Part shown: positions 1-8,331 of the stretch, one piece after another
How the letters are laid out: every line of letters begins with the position of its first letter
Numbering within the stretch: the stretch's first letter is position 1
NCBI GenBank assembly: GCA_964569055.1
Contig: CAZMSZ010000061.1
Location: forward strand, 1 to 26,414
Direction: 5' to 3'
Origin: JAWLGW01 sp964569055
GTDB lineage: Bacteria; Planctomycetota; J058
Length of the DNA stretch: 26,414 bases
Position numbers and translations under genes: made by a program
The notes under the pieces: generated by a model
Databases searched by the model: none
What the model was told of the DNA's origin: nothing
The model's input: only the letters and a program-made list of their open reading frames with translations

Positions 1-43
1 CGCCGCCGCGGCGGCGCGCATTCCAGCGACAGCCGGGGGGACT

Positions 44-64
44 CTGGGGGGCGAAGCCCCCCAG
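44..64. repeat. Perfect 9-bp GC hairpin, possible upstream terminator or dispersed hairpin repeat
   Basis: The arms at 44-52 and 56-64 are exact reverse complements (CTGGGGGGC and GCCCCCCAG) around a GAA loop. No T-run follows, so it is not a classical intrinsic terminator. It sits just upstream of the ABC operon and may end transcription from a gene outside the window, or be a copy of a dispersed hairpin repeat. The hairpin is read directly; its role is inferred. Confidence 0.6.
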
Positions 65-104
65 CAACCAAGATGTTCCAATGTGCGGAGGGAACGGGAC
101 GCCC

Positions 105-1037
105 GTGATCGAGCTGCGCGGGATCTGGAAGCGCTACGACAAGATCGCGGCCGTCAAGGACGTGACCCTCACGGTCGAGCGCGGCGAGCTCCTCGGCCTG
201 ATCGGGCCGAACGGGGCCGGCAAGACCTCGCTCATGAAGATCATGGCGACCCTCGCCAAGCCCGACCGCGGCTCGGTCCGCCTGCTCGGGCGCGACGCCC
301 GCGTCGCGGTGGGGCCGATCCGGCGGCGGCTGGGCTACATGCCGGCCGAGTTCGGACGCATGCCCGACATGACGGTCGAGGAGTACCTCTCCTACTTCGG
401 GGCGGCCGCCGGCGTGCCGCGCGCCGTGCGGCGGCGCCGGGTCGAGGACGTGCTGGAGCTGGTCGACCTCGCGGACCGGCGCGACAGCCTGGTCGCCTCG
501 GGCTCGACCGGGATCAAGCAGCGCATCCTGATCGCGAAGACGCTGGTGCACGACCCCGAGCTGCTGGTGCTCGACGAGCCCGCCGCGGGCCTCGACCCGC
601 GCGCGCGGATCGAGGTGCGCGAGGTCCTCAAGGAGCTCAACCGCCTGGGCAAGACGATCGTGGTCTCGAGCCACATCCTGGCGGACATGGAGGAGATCTG
701 CGACCACGTCGCGATCATGGAGCACGGGCAGGTGATCGCGCACGGCAGCCTCGCCTCCCTCACCGAGGAGCTGCGCGGGCGCGCCGCGCGCTGTGGCTGG
801 CAGGTGCGGGTGCCCGCCGCCGACGCCGAGCGGGCGCGCGAGCTCCTGGCCGCGTTGCCGGACATCGACGGGCTGGGGGGCGAAGAGGACGGGCTGCGCT
901 TCACCACTCCCGGCCGAGACGCCAACGACGCGCTCGCCGCGCTGATCGGCGCCGGGGTCACGGTGCTGGCGCTGCGCGAGGAGGGGCCGCGGCTCGAGGA
1001 CGTGTTCATGGAGCGGACGCGGGGGACGATCCAGTGA
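105..1037 (+). CDS. ABC transporter ATP-binding protein
   Basis: Cytoplasmic ATPase expected to power the permease encoded next. With a GTG start at 105, Walker A (GPNGAGKTS) is at residues 34-42, followed by a signature-like loop GSTGIKQR near 133-140, Walker B LLVLDEP, and an H-loop SSHIL. The signature has Gly where the canonical LSGGQ motif has Leu. The position usually holding the Q-loop Gln reads PAEFG, without Gln. From memory, both deviations occur in a subfamily of ABC-2-type ATPases, so activity is not excluded. About 90 C-terminal residues follow the ATPase core. I prefer GTG 105 because GGAGGGAA lies at 87-94; an in-frame ATG at 81 would add eight residues but has no visible Shine-Dalgarno. 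Its stop overlaps the next start (GTGA at 1034-1037), which supports an operon. Family assignment is secure; the substrate is unknown. Confidence 0.9.
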   Translation: MIELRGIWKRYDKIAAVKDVTLTVERGELLGLIGPNGAGKTSLMKIMATLAKPDRGSVRLLGRDARVAVGPIRRRLGYMPAEFGRMPDMTVEEYLSYFGAAAGVPRAVRRRRVEDVLELVDLADRRDSLVASGSTGIKQRILIAKTLVHDPELLVLDEPAAGLDPRARIEVREVLKELNRLGKTIVVSSHILADMEEICDHVAIMEHGQVIAHGSLASLTEELRGRAARCGWQVRVPAADAERARELLAALPDIDGLGGEEDGLRFTTPGRDANDALAALIGAGVTVLALREEGPRLEDVFMERTRGTIQ

Positions 1038-3073
1038 TCGCGCGCGCCCTCCGCAGCCGGCTGGACCGGGCCGCCGCCGCCCTGACCGACAACGCCAGCT
1101 TCGAGCTGGCCGTGCGCGAGATCCTGCTCAGCTACAAGCTCGCGGTGTGGCTGGGAGGGACGGCGCTCGTCGTCAGCCTGACGGCGCTGGGCTGGGGGAT
1201 CGCGAGCGAGGAGGGCCCGATCGCCTCGTTCCTGGTGGCGGTGGGGCCGGGCCGCGCCCTGATCGGCAGCGCGCTCCTGGCCCTCACCGGGCTGCTCACG
1301 CTGCTCGTCCCGCTGCGGGCCTTCGGCCAGCTCGACGCGGTGCGCGGACGCGGCTACCTCGATCAGCTCGTGACCACCGGCATGCCGCCCTCGCGCTACT
1401 TCGCCGGCCAGTGGGCCGCCAACCAGCCGCTGATCCTGCTGCTGCTGGCGGCCTCGGCGCCGCTGGTGCTCCTGTTCGGGCTGCTGGGTGGGGCCGACTG
1501 GGGCCGGACGCTCGCCACCTACGGCCTGCTGTACGCCTACGCCAACCTGCTGCTGCTGGTCTCGTTCGCGCTCGGTGTGCTCGTCCACACCGGCCTCGCG
1601 CTGGTGACCACCTGGCTGCTGTTCCTGTGCGCCCTGGTCATCGACCTCGCGCCCGTGCCCTCCACGCTCGCGGCCTGGACCCCGGCCCGCTACATCCTGG
1701 CGCCGTTCGTCCCGGCGATCGCGGGCGCCGACGCCCGCTTCGAGCAGATCTACGGGGCCGCCGCGCCGTTCGGGGCCGCCGTCCCGTGGCCGGCGTGGGC
1801 GCTGGCGCTGTGGTCGGTGGTCGGAGTGGCCGCGGCGCTCACCTGCGCGCTCGGACCGCTGCACGCGTTCGCCCCCGGCCTCAACAACTTCGGCGCGGTC
1901 GTCCTCCCGGGCGATGGCAAGCGCGGCGCGCTGCGACGCTTCCGCCCCTTCTTGACCCGGCGGGTCGAGCTGGCGTTCCTGTTCGAGAACCGCAGCCCGA
2001 GCCTGGTCCGCTGGACGCTCCCGCTCCGCACGCTGCAGCAGCTCCTGCTGCTGGGGCTGGCGGCGACGCTCGCCTTCGCGATCGCGTTCGACCCGACCGT
2101 GATCGCGGAGGTCACGCTGGGCGACCTCCGCGGCGTCTACTCCGTCGCGCTGCTGGCGGTCGTCGGCGTGGCGCTGGTCACGTTCTCGACCGCCCGCGTC
2201 CGCTCGCTCCAGCAGCTCGCCCTGGGGCCCTGGCGGGTGCCGCAGCTCGCCTGCGACGCGGCGGGGTTCGTCCTGTTCCTGGGGCTGCTCGTGCTGCTGC
2301 ACGGGCTCGCGTTCACCGCGGCCTGGGACGACCTCACGGCCGCGCAGACCGACCGCTGGGACTACCTCTCGCCCGAGGAGCTGCTGGCGACCTGCTCGCT
2401 CGTCCTGGCGGCGGTGCTGGCCTGCGCCGCGTCGACGTTCCTGCTCATTCGCGTGATGGGGGCCGAGGCGGTCGCCCAGGTCGAGGTCGCCGTGAACGCC
2501 ATGGTGTACGTGGTGCTGCTCGTCTTGGTCCCCCTGGGCGCGCTGGCCATGGCCCAGACGATCCTCGACATGCACCTCGAGGAGCTCCAGCACCTCGTGG
2601 AGCCGTCCGTGGTCTTCGCGCAGCTCTCGCCCGTGACGCCGATCGTGCTCGCGACGACCCCACAAGGCGTCGCGATGCCGTCGGGGTTCTTCGTCGAGCA
2701 CGGCTTCTGGCCGTTCCACGCGCTGTGGATCGCGTACCTCCTCCTCATGACGTGGACCACCCAGCGCGCGGTGCGCGAGGAGGCGCGGGTGCTCGAGGCG
2801 CAGGCTCGCGGCGAGGCCGGCGTCGGGGTGCGCGGGGCGCCGTGCGCCGAGTGCGGCGGCGTGCTCTCGGTCCCGCTCGCGCTCGCCTGGTGGGGTGGCG
2901 CGATCGCCCCCCGCGCCCTGGGCTACGTGCGCTGCATCGAGTGCCGCACCCCCTTCCTGGCCGCGACCGGAAAGCCGTCCCGGCTGCTCGAGGTGCGAGT
3001 GTTCGCGCTGCGCGCCCTCGCCTTCTCCGCGCTCCTCGCGCTGGTGGTGTGGATCGTGGGGGTGGCCCGGTGA
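1034..3073 (+). CDS. Large ABC-2-like permease with C-terminal Cys4 (zinc-ribbon-like) motif
   Basis: A 679-residue polytopic membrane protein with about ten to twelve hydrophobic segments spread along its length, for example TALVVSLTALGWGI near the start and FSALLALVVWIVGVA at the end. Around residues 100-115, GYLDQLVTTGMPPSRYFAGQ resembles the cytoplasmic coupling segment of ABC-2 permeases. Before the last helix there are CAEC and CIEC pairs about 27 residues apart, which would make a Cys4 metal site on the cytoplasmic side. The GTG start overlaps the ATPase stop (GTGA), and the TGA stop overlaps the next GTG. The likely role is the transmembrane half of the exporter powered by the upstream ATPase. 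Weak homology outside the helices keeps the exact permease family open. Confidence 0.8.
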   Translation: MIARALRSRLDRAAAALTDNASFELAVREILLSYKLAVWLGGTALVVSLTALGWGIASEEGPIASFLVAVGPGRALIGSALLALTGLLTLLVPLRAFGQLDAVRGRGYLDQLVTTGMPPSRYFAGQWAANQPLILLLLAASAPLVLLFGLLGGADWGRTLATYGLLYAYANLLLLVSFALGVLVHTGLALVTTWLLFLCALVIDLAPVPSTLAAWTPARYILAPFVPAIAGADARFEQIYGAAAPFGAAVPWPAWALALWSVVGVAAALTCALGPLHAFAPGLNNFGAVVLPGDGKRGALRRFRPFLTRRVELAFLFENRSPSLVRWTLPLRTLQQLLLLGLAATLAFAIAFDPTVIAEVTLGDLRGVYSVALLAVVGVALVTFSTARVRSLQQLALGPWRVPQLACDAAGFVLFLGLLVLLHGLAFTAAWDDLTAAQTDRWDYLSPEELLATCSLVLAAVLACAASTFLLIRVMGAEAVAQVEVAVNAMVYVVLLVLVPLGALAMAQTILDMHLEELQHLVEPSVVFAQLSPVTPIVLATTPQGVAMPSGFFVEHGFWPFHALWIAYLLLMTWTTQRAVREEARVLEAQARGEAGVGVRGAPCAECGGVLSVPLALAWWGGAIAPRALGYVRCIECRTPFLAATGKPSRLLEVRVFALRALAFSALLALVVWIVGVAR

Positions 3074-4509
3074 GCCGCCGGGCCGCGCTCGCCCCGGTGC
3101 TGGCGGTCGCGCTCCTCGCCTCCGCGCGGGCGCAGGAGCAGCCCCCCGCCGCGTCGACGCCGGCGGCGGGCGACCCGGCCGGGCTGATCGAGGCGGCGCG
3201 CGCGGGGTTCGACGGATACCTGCTTCCGGCCGCCTTCCCCTCCCCGGTCTGGATCACGCTGCGACACCCCGGGCACGGCCCCGCGCTGCGCCTCGAGGTG
3301 CTCGCGCTCGGGAGCGACTCCGCGCGGGCGCGAGCAGCGGTGGAGCTCCCGCCCGGCGCGCGCCGGCGGGTGTGCCTGGCGGTGGCCGCGCAGGGCGAGG
3401 TGTTGCTCGAGCTGCGCGTCGATGGCGAGCGGGTCGCGCAGCGCGCCCTCACCGGGCTGCCCATCCTCGCGGTCGAGCGCCACCTGCTCAGCATCGACGG
3501 CCGGCCCGAGGACGAGCGCCGCGCCGGCGGCTCGTACCGCGACGACCCTTCGCTGCGGGTGACCGCGATCGCGCCCGAGGACGCCCCGACCGAGGCGGCC
3601 TGCTACACCGCGTTCGGCGCGGTCCTCGTGCGTGGGGTCGATCCGGGGGCCTGGGGCGCCGACCGGCTCTCGGCGCTGCTCGAGTACGTGGCGCAGGGGG
3701 GCACGCTGCTCGTGCCGGGGCTGGACGTGCGCGCCGCCGAGGCGCGCGCCCTGCTCGCCTCGTTCCCGGGCGGGCAGGTGGAGGTCAAGCTGCTGGGCCG
3801 ACCGGCGCGGGCCCACTCGCTCGGGCTCGGGCGGGCCGTCGCGTTCCCGGACGATCCGCTGGAGGCGGCGCTGGCCGCCGGGGCGAAGGCCGCGCAGGCC
3901 CGTCAGGACCTCGGCGACCTGGTGGGGGAGGAGGAGGGCAACGCCGAGCTGGCGCGGACCTACGAGCCCTGGTCGGCGGGCGCCTCGGAGCACCCCGGGC
4001 TGCGCGCCGGGCTGGCGGTGGTCGGGTTCACGCTGCTCTACCTGCTCGTGGCGGGGCCGGTCCTGGGCTTCGCGTTGCGCCGCGCCTCGCGCGTTCGCCT
4101 GGCGTGGAGCGCGGCGGCGATCGTGCTCTCGTTCACCCTGCTCGCTCCGCTGGTGGCGAGCGCCGTGGCCCGGGCCGACGGGCGCGCGGTGATCCGCGAG
4201 GCGGTTCGGGTGTTCCCCGACGGGAGCGCGCTGCACCTCGGGCAGCTCACCTGCGTCTCGGGCGGCGGGACCGAGTACGCCCTCGAGCTCGCGACGGAGC
4301 CGCGCCAGCTCGGCCCCACGTGCACCCTCCGCTTCGACCTCGCGGCCACCCTCCTCGCGCCCGGCGTCGAGCCGCGTCAGGAGTGGTCGGGGAACCGATA
4401 TCGATGGCGGCCGCCGTTCCTGGTCTCGGCCGAGACGACCCGCGGACCCGCCTTCGCGCTCGACCTCGCGACCAACCCCTGGGGCCAGCGGAGCGTCGCG
4501 ACCGTGGCC
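3070..4509 (+). CDS. Secreted/membrane-anchored ABC accessory protein, N-terminal part (runs into gap)
   Basis: This partial protein starts at GTG 3070 (overlapping the permease stop) and runs 480 codons into the N-gap. The N-terminus (SRRAALAPVLAVALLASARA) is a signal peptide with a likely cleavage near ARA-QEQ. A beta-rich extracytoplasmic region follows, then a segment (GAVLVRGVD, LLEYVAQGGTLLVPG) resembling the GATase-like fold of GldG/DUF4350-type ABC auxiliary proteins. Two membrane helices lie near residues 318-340 and 346-364, followed by another beta-rich region. Position after an ATPase and a permease fits an auxiliary subunit acting outside the membrane. The fold comparison is by eye and tentative. 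It probably continues as the PDZ-bearing fragment beyond the gap, in another frame because the 100-N run is a placeholder. Confidence 0.7.
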
Positions 4510-4609
4510 NNNNNNNNNNNNNNNNNNNNNNNNNNNNNNNNNNNNNNNNNNNNNNNNNNNNNNNNNNNNNNNNNNNNNNNNNNNNNNNNNNNNNNNNNNN
4601 NNNNNNNNN
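4510..4609. other. Assembly gap, 100 N
   Basis: Exactly 100 N, the conventional placeholder for a gap of unknown size. The coding frame upstream (phase of 3070) and downstream (phase of 4610) differ. The true missing length is therefore probably not a multiple of three relative to the placeholder, or two genes meet inside the gap. Confidence 0.95.
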
Positions 4610-5065
4610 ACCAGCCCGCACCTCCCGAGCGGCGCGCTGCGCTACGTCGTCGTCTCGCGCGGCGCCGGGCTGCTGCGCGCGAAGGGCGCGGAGCTGGCGG
4701 TGGATCGACGCGCGGTCCGCATCGACCCGGTCGAGGTGGCGGTCGACGTCTCGCAGGCCTGGCTCGGCGTGGTCATCGAGGAGGGCGCGCGTCAGTTCTG
4801 GGCGGGCGGCGGCTTCGTGGAGGCGCGGATCGCGCGGGTCGTGCCGGGGAGCCCCGCCGAGCAGGCCGGGCTGACCGCGGGGCTCCGGGTCTACAAGGTC
4901 GAGGGGGAGTTCGTCGGCTCGCCCGATCAGCTGCGCGGCACCCTGCGGCGCCAGCTCGCGGGGGAGCGTCTGGCGCTGGAGGTGATCGATCCCCAGCAGG
5001 GCGGCGGCACGCGCCGGGTCGTGGTCCGGCTCGTGGTGCGGCCCCCGGGCGCGGAGGGCGATTGA
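4610..5065 (+). CDS. PDZ-domain fragment, probable C-terminus of the accessory protein before the gap
   Basis: An open frame runs from the gap edge to TGA 5063-5065, giving 151 residues. Residues about 60-125 look like a PDZ domain: WLGVVIEEGARQFW, then ARIARVVPGSPAEQAGL with the typical G-S-P-A-x-x-A-G-L turn, then a helix (SPDQLRGTLRR) and a final strand (TRRVVVRLVV). PDZ domains bind peptide C-termini and are common in envelope proteases and periplasmic scaffolds. No protease triad is visible in this piece. I infer it belongs to the protein starting at 3070, because no stop, start or Shine-Dalgarno is seen between the gap and the domain. A separate gene starting inside the gap cannot be excluded; GTG 4700 is the only good internal start and would remove the first 30 residues. 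Confidence 0.75.
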   Translation, partial: TSPHLPSGALRYVVVSRGAGLLRAKGAELAVDRRAVRIDPVEVAVDVSQAWLGVVIEEGARQFWAGGGFVEARIARVVPGSPAEQAGLTAGLRVYKVEGEFVGSPDQLRGTLRRQLAGERLALEVIDPQQGGGTRRVVVRLVVRPPGAEGD

Positions 5066-5136
5066 TGCGCCGCCTCGACCGGCACGAGTGCCGACCTGGC
5101 CGCGCCCGCCGCTCCTCGCTGCGGGGGCGCGCATGA
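5065..5136 (+). CDS. Possible 23-residue coupling ORF between PDZ protein and helical-repeat protein
   Basis: An ATG at 5065 overlaps the preceding stop (TGATG), and the TGA at 5134-5136 overlaps the next ATG (ATGA). The frame encodes 23 residues rich in Arg, with no recognisable domain. The arrangement would let ribosomes pass from the PDZ gene to the 5133 gene by termination-reinitiation. In such GC-rich DNA a short open frame is easy to get by chance, so it may not be a true gene. Confidence 0.3.
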   Translation: MRRLDRHECRPGRARRSSLRGRA

Positions 5137-6875
5137 GCGACGCCGAGCGGACGCTCGCGGAGCGGCTCGCGGCGTCGCTGGCGCCCGCGGCGGACCCGGC
5201 GGCGCGCGCGGCGCTGGCCGGCCGGCTGCAGGAGGAGGGGCTGCTCGACGCCGCCGTGGACGGCCTGGTCGCGCGCGGCGAGTGGCGCGACGGCGCCGCG
5301 GGCGGCGGGCGCCTCGAGGCGCTGGGGCCGTTGCCGGCGGGCGGCGCGCTCGGGCGGGCCCTCGCCCGCCGGCGCGCTCGCCTGAAGGGTTCGCTGGAGC
5401 GCGCGCGCCTGGCCCGCCTCTACGAGCTGTGCGCCGAGCACGAGCTGGCGGCGCAGTGCTATCGCCCGCTGATCGCGGCCGCGCCGCTCGCGCTGGTGGT
5501 CGAGCAGGCGGACGCCGCCGCGGCCGGCGGGCGGCGCGCCCTGGCGCTGGCGGGCGTGGACGCCGTGGCCGCCGCGCTGACCCGCGGCTGGCGGGCCGGC
5601 TCGGCGGCCGACCCTGCCCAGCAGGACCCGCTCGTCCTGGCGGCGCTCCTCGAGCACGCCGCTGAGGTCGCCCTGCGGCTCGACGCGCCGGCGCGCGCCG
5701 CCGCGTTGCTGCGCACGGCGGCCGAGCTCCTGGACGCGCGCGGGCAGGGCGCCGCCGCCCGGCGCGCGCTGGCCGGCGCCGCGCGCGCGCTGCGCCGCGC
5801 CGGGCAAGGCGACCTCGCCGGCACGCTCGCCGGTCGGCTGCGTCAGTCGGCGCAGGAGGACGGCGACCTCGGCGACGAGGCGCTCGCCATGGAGGTCGTC
5901 GCCGAGCAGATGGCCGAGGGCGGCGAGCTGGACAAGGCGATCCACCTGCGCAAGGAGGCGGCCAAGCTCCTGCACCGGGCGGGGGATCTCGGGGGCGCGC
6001 TGCGTCAGGCGCGCGCCCTGGCCGGGCTGCACGCTCGCGCCGGGGAGGCGGAGCTGGCGCGCAAGACGATCGGCGCCGCGGCGGAGCAGGCCGCGCGGCA
6101 GGGGCTGGCGCGGCTGGCCCCCGAGCTGCGCGAGGCCGCGGCCGCGCTCGACCTGCGCCTCGGACGGCTCGGCGGGGCGCTCGCCGCGGCGGAGGCGGCG
6201 CGGGCCGCGCTCGAGGCGGACGGCAGGCCCGAGCGGGCCGCGGGGGCGGCCCTGCTGCAGGGCCACGCCCTGGCCCTGGCGGGGCAGCCGGGCCGCGCGC
6301 TCGAGGTGCTCGCGAGCTGCGGTGAGAGCGCGCCGCTCGGCGAGCTGCTGCGCGCGCGAGCGGACGCGGCCCTCGCGGCCGGGCGCCCCGACGAGGCGCG
6401 GGGGCTGCTCGCCCTCGCGGCGCGCGCCTTCGCGGCGGAGGGGCGCAGCCGCGAGGGCGCGGCGGAGGCGCGCCTGCGCGGGGCGGAGCTCGCCGCCGAC
6501 GGCGGCGACCTCGGGAGCGCGCGGGCCGAGCTGGCTCGGGTCGGAGGCGCGGCCGAGCTGGAGCTCCGGCTCGAGCTGCTCCGCGCGCGGCTGTGCGAGG
6601 ACGAGGACGAGCGCGAGCTGTTGCTCGACGACCTGTACGAGCGCGCGCTCGCCGAGGGGGGGCCGTTCGAGCGCGCCCTGGCGGCGGCCGCCAAGGGGCG
6701 CCGCCACGCCGAGCGCGGCGAGGCCGACGAGGCGCGCGAGGCGGTGCGACCGGTGATCGAGGAGCTGTCCCGGGTCCGCCGCGAGCTGCCCGAAGCGCTC
6801 CGCGGCGGCCTGCGCCGCGCGCCCTGGCTGCGCCCGCTGCTCGAGCTCGCGGGCGGGCGCGAGGACGACGCGTGA
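5133..6875 (+). CDS. Ala/Arg-rich alpha-helical repeat (TPR-like) protein
   Basis: A 580-residue soluble protein without signal peptide or membrane helix. It is almost entirely helical and Ala-, Arg-, Leu- and Glu-rich, with repeated helix pairs such as LARLYELCAEHELAAQCY, KAIHLRKEAAKLLHRAGD and RQARALAGLHARAGEAELAR. The last two resemble TPR units. This suggests a cytoplasmic scaffold with a superhelical binding surface. I chose ATG 5133 because it overlaps the preceding 23-codon frame (ATGA) and residues before it read as arginine/proline noise; GTG 5088 is the alternative. The TGA at 6873-6875 overlaps the next GTG. The specific family is not recognised; TPR-like is the best description. 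Confidence 0.75.
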   Translation: MSDAERTLAERLAASLAPAADPAARAALAGRLQEEGLLDAAVDGLVARGEWRDGAAGGGRLEALGPLPAGGALGRALARRRARLKGSLERARLARLYELCAEHELAAQCYRPLIAAAPLALVVEQADAAAAGGRRALALAGVDAVAAALTRGWRAGSAADPAQQDPLVLAALLEHAAEVALRLDAPARAAALLRTAAELLDARGQGAAARRALAGAARALRRAGQGDLAGTLAGRLRQSAQEDGDLGDEALAMEVVAEQMAEGGELDKAIHLRKEAAKLLHRAGDLGGALRQARALAGLHARAGEAELARKTIGAAAEQAARQGLARLAPELREAAAALDLRLGRLGGALAAAEAARAALEADGRPERAAGAALLQGHALALAGQPGRALEVLASCGESAPLGELLRARADAALAAGRPDEARGLLALAARAFAAEGRSREGAAEARLRGAELAADGGDLGSARAELARVGGAAELELRLELLRARLCEDEDERELLLDDLYERALAEGGPFERALAAAAKGRRHAERGEADEAREAVRPVIEELSRVRRELPEALRGGLRRAPWLRPLLELAGGREDDA

Positions 6876-7324
6876 GCGCCGAGGCCCCGCGCCGCGACGA
6901 GACGATCACGCCCGGCGAGCGCCGGCTCGCGCTGGCGGCCACCGCGCTGCTGCTCCTCCACGCGATCAGCGGCTTCCTCGGGGCGCCGATCCCCTCCTGG
7001 CGCATGTTCGAGTCGGCCTACCGCTACGAATACTCGCTCCGAGACCGCGAGGGGCGCGCCATCGCGCTGCGCGACTGGATCGGCCCCGAGAACTACCTGA
7101 CCCAGCCGGAGCTCGTCCCGCTGCTCGCCTTGTGGCTCGCCAGGACGCGTCCGGCGCTCGCGCCCCTCGACCTCGAGGTCACCATCCACCATCCGGACGG
7201 CCGAGAGCGCGCGGCGCTCACGGTCCGCTCCGGCGACGATCGGCTGCAATGGGAACCTACCGCGCTCGCCCCGACTGGCAGGCCCTCGTCTTCCAGCGCG
7301 GCCTCGCCCTCCTCGTCGCGCTGA
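6872..7324 (+). CDS. Small single-helix membrane protein preceding HTTM gene
   Basis: A 150-residue protein starting at GTG 6872 (GTGA overlap with the previous stop). Residues about 18-37 (LALAATALLLLHAISGFLGA) form one membrane helix. The following part (WRMFESAYRYEYSLRD, LRDWIGPENYL) is probably extracytoplasmic or interfacial, and the end is a Ser-rich tail. No named family was recognised. The last 76 bases overlap the HTTM gene in another frame. The Ser/Pro tail in the overlap looks like a by-product of the other frame, so this frame may not have been under selection there, or a frameshift near 7249 may have split one longer gene. Confidence 0.6.
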   Translation: MSAEAPRRDETITPGERRLALAATALLLLHAISGFLGAPIPSWRMFESAYRYEYSLRDREGRAIALRDWIGPENYLTQPELVPLLALWLARTRPALAPLDLEVTIHHPDGRERAALTVRSGDDRLQWEPTALAPTGRPSSSSAASPSSSR

Positions 7325-8280
7325 AGCTGCTCGAGGGGCTGGCCGCCGGGCGCTGGGCGCTGTACGGCGGCGAGCTGTTCCCCTGGGGGCGGCAGGTCGC
7401 GGCCCTGGCGGCGCTCCCGCCCGCGGCCTACTGGGGGCTCTGCGCCGCGCAGGCCGCGCTGGCGGCGCTCCTGTTCGCGGGCGTGCGCCCGCGCCTGTGC
7501 GCCGGGCTCCTGGCCGGCGCCCTCGCGCTCGACACGCTGAACGGCCTGCAGAACCACCGCCTGCTGCTCACGCTGAGCGTGGCGCTCCTCGCGCTCGGGC
7601 GCCCGGTCCCGCGTGACGCGGCGCGGGCGGGGTACCTCGGGCAGCGCGTCTACTGGAACCTCGACGTTCAGGGCCGCCTGGTCGCGCTCGTGTACCTGTC
7701 GACGGCGCTCCACAAGCTGAACCCGAACTTCCTCTCGGGCGAGGCCCTGTGGGCGATCACCTGGCACGTGCAGCAGGAGACGGGGCGCTACCCCGAGGCG
7801 CTCTACGCGCTGCTGCAGCGGCAGGAGGTGTGCCAGGCCCTGGCGCTGGTCGCGCTCACCCTCGAGCTGGCGCTCGCCGCCCTGCTCCCCTTCGCCCGGA
7901 CCTGCGGCTGGGCGATCCCCGCCGCGATCGCCATGCACCTCGCCTTCTCGCTGGTCATGCCCTGGATCTGGGTGTTCACCGGCCTGATGGTCCTCTCGCA
8001 GCTCGCCTTCCTGCCCACCCGCACCCTCCCCGGCACGTACGTGCTCACCGACCCCGGCCGCGCGGCCGCCCTCCTGGCCCGCCTGGCCTGGCCCGGCGCC
8101 GTGCGGCTCGAGGCTGCCGACGGAGCGTCGGGAGCGACGTTGCTCCGCCCCGACGGCAGCGTGACCCGCGGCTACGAGGCGTGGTGCGAGCTCCTGGCCC
8201 TGTCCCCCGTGACCTGCCTGTTCGCCGAGACCGCCCGCATCCCCCCGGCCCGCTGGCTCGGGCGGCGGCTGGTCGGGTAG
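7249..8280 (+). CDS. HTTM-domain (gamma-carboxylase-like) integral membrane protein
   Basis: A 343-residue polytopic protein from ATG 7249. Its central block, YLSTALHKLNPNFLSG then EALW and later several hydrophobic helices, matches my knowledge of the HTTM family, which is related to the membrane domain of vitamin-K-dependent gamma-carboxylases. The bacterial members have largely unknown reactions. The C-terminal segment (LLRPDGSVTRGYEAWCELL) resembles the phrase found in the DUF393 thiol-oxidoreductase-like domains that often accompany HTTM, but the DxxCxxC site is absent. It is the last gene of the ABC operon, overlaps the upstream small membrane gene by 76 bases and ends just before a hairpin repeat. 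The start is not certain: no strong Shine-Dalgarno precedes ATG 7249. Confidence 0.75.
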   Translation: MGTYRARPDWQALVFQRGLALLVALKLLEGLAAGRWALYGGELFPWGRQVAALAALPPAAYWGLCAAQAALAALLFAGVRPRLCAGLLAGALALDTLNGLQNHRLLLTLSVALLALGRPVPRDAARAGYLGQRVYWNLDVQGRLVALVYLSTALHKLNPNFLSGEALWAITWHVQQETGRYPEALYALLQRQEVCQALALVALTLELALAALLPFARTCGWAIPAAIAMHLAFSLVMPWIWVFTGLMVLSQLAFLPTRTLPGTYVLTDPGRAAALLARLAWPGAVRLEAADGASGATLLRPDGSVTRGYEAWCELLALSPVTCLFAETARIPPARWLGRRLVG

Positions 8281-8331
8281 GGAGTCGGAGCCGGCGTCGG
8301 ACTCGGAGTCCGAGTCGGACTCGGCCCGCGA
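8281..8331. terminator. Short GAGTCGG repeats with hairpin between convergent genes
   Basis: The stretch is built from GTCGG/ACTCGG units. It contains a perfect 7-bp stem (GACTCGG 8300-8306, CCGAGTC 8310-8316) with an AGT loop. It lies between the stops of two convergent genes (8280 on +, 8332 on -), so a bidirectional transcription barrier is plausible. There is no T-run. Shifted pairings of the repeated units are also possible. Confidence 0.45.

Noticed and set aside
1..16. Palindrome CGCCGCCGCGGCGGCG at the window edge
   Set aside because: Low-complexity CGG-type sequence that is palindromic by composition; no functional context visible.
83..1033. Extension of the permease frame upstream to 83
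   Set aside because: Arg/Gly/Ala-rich noise overlapping the ABC ATPase; GTG 1034 gives the natural operon junction.
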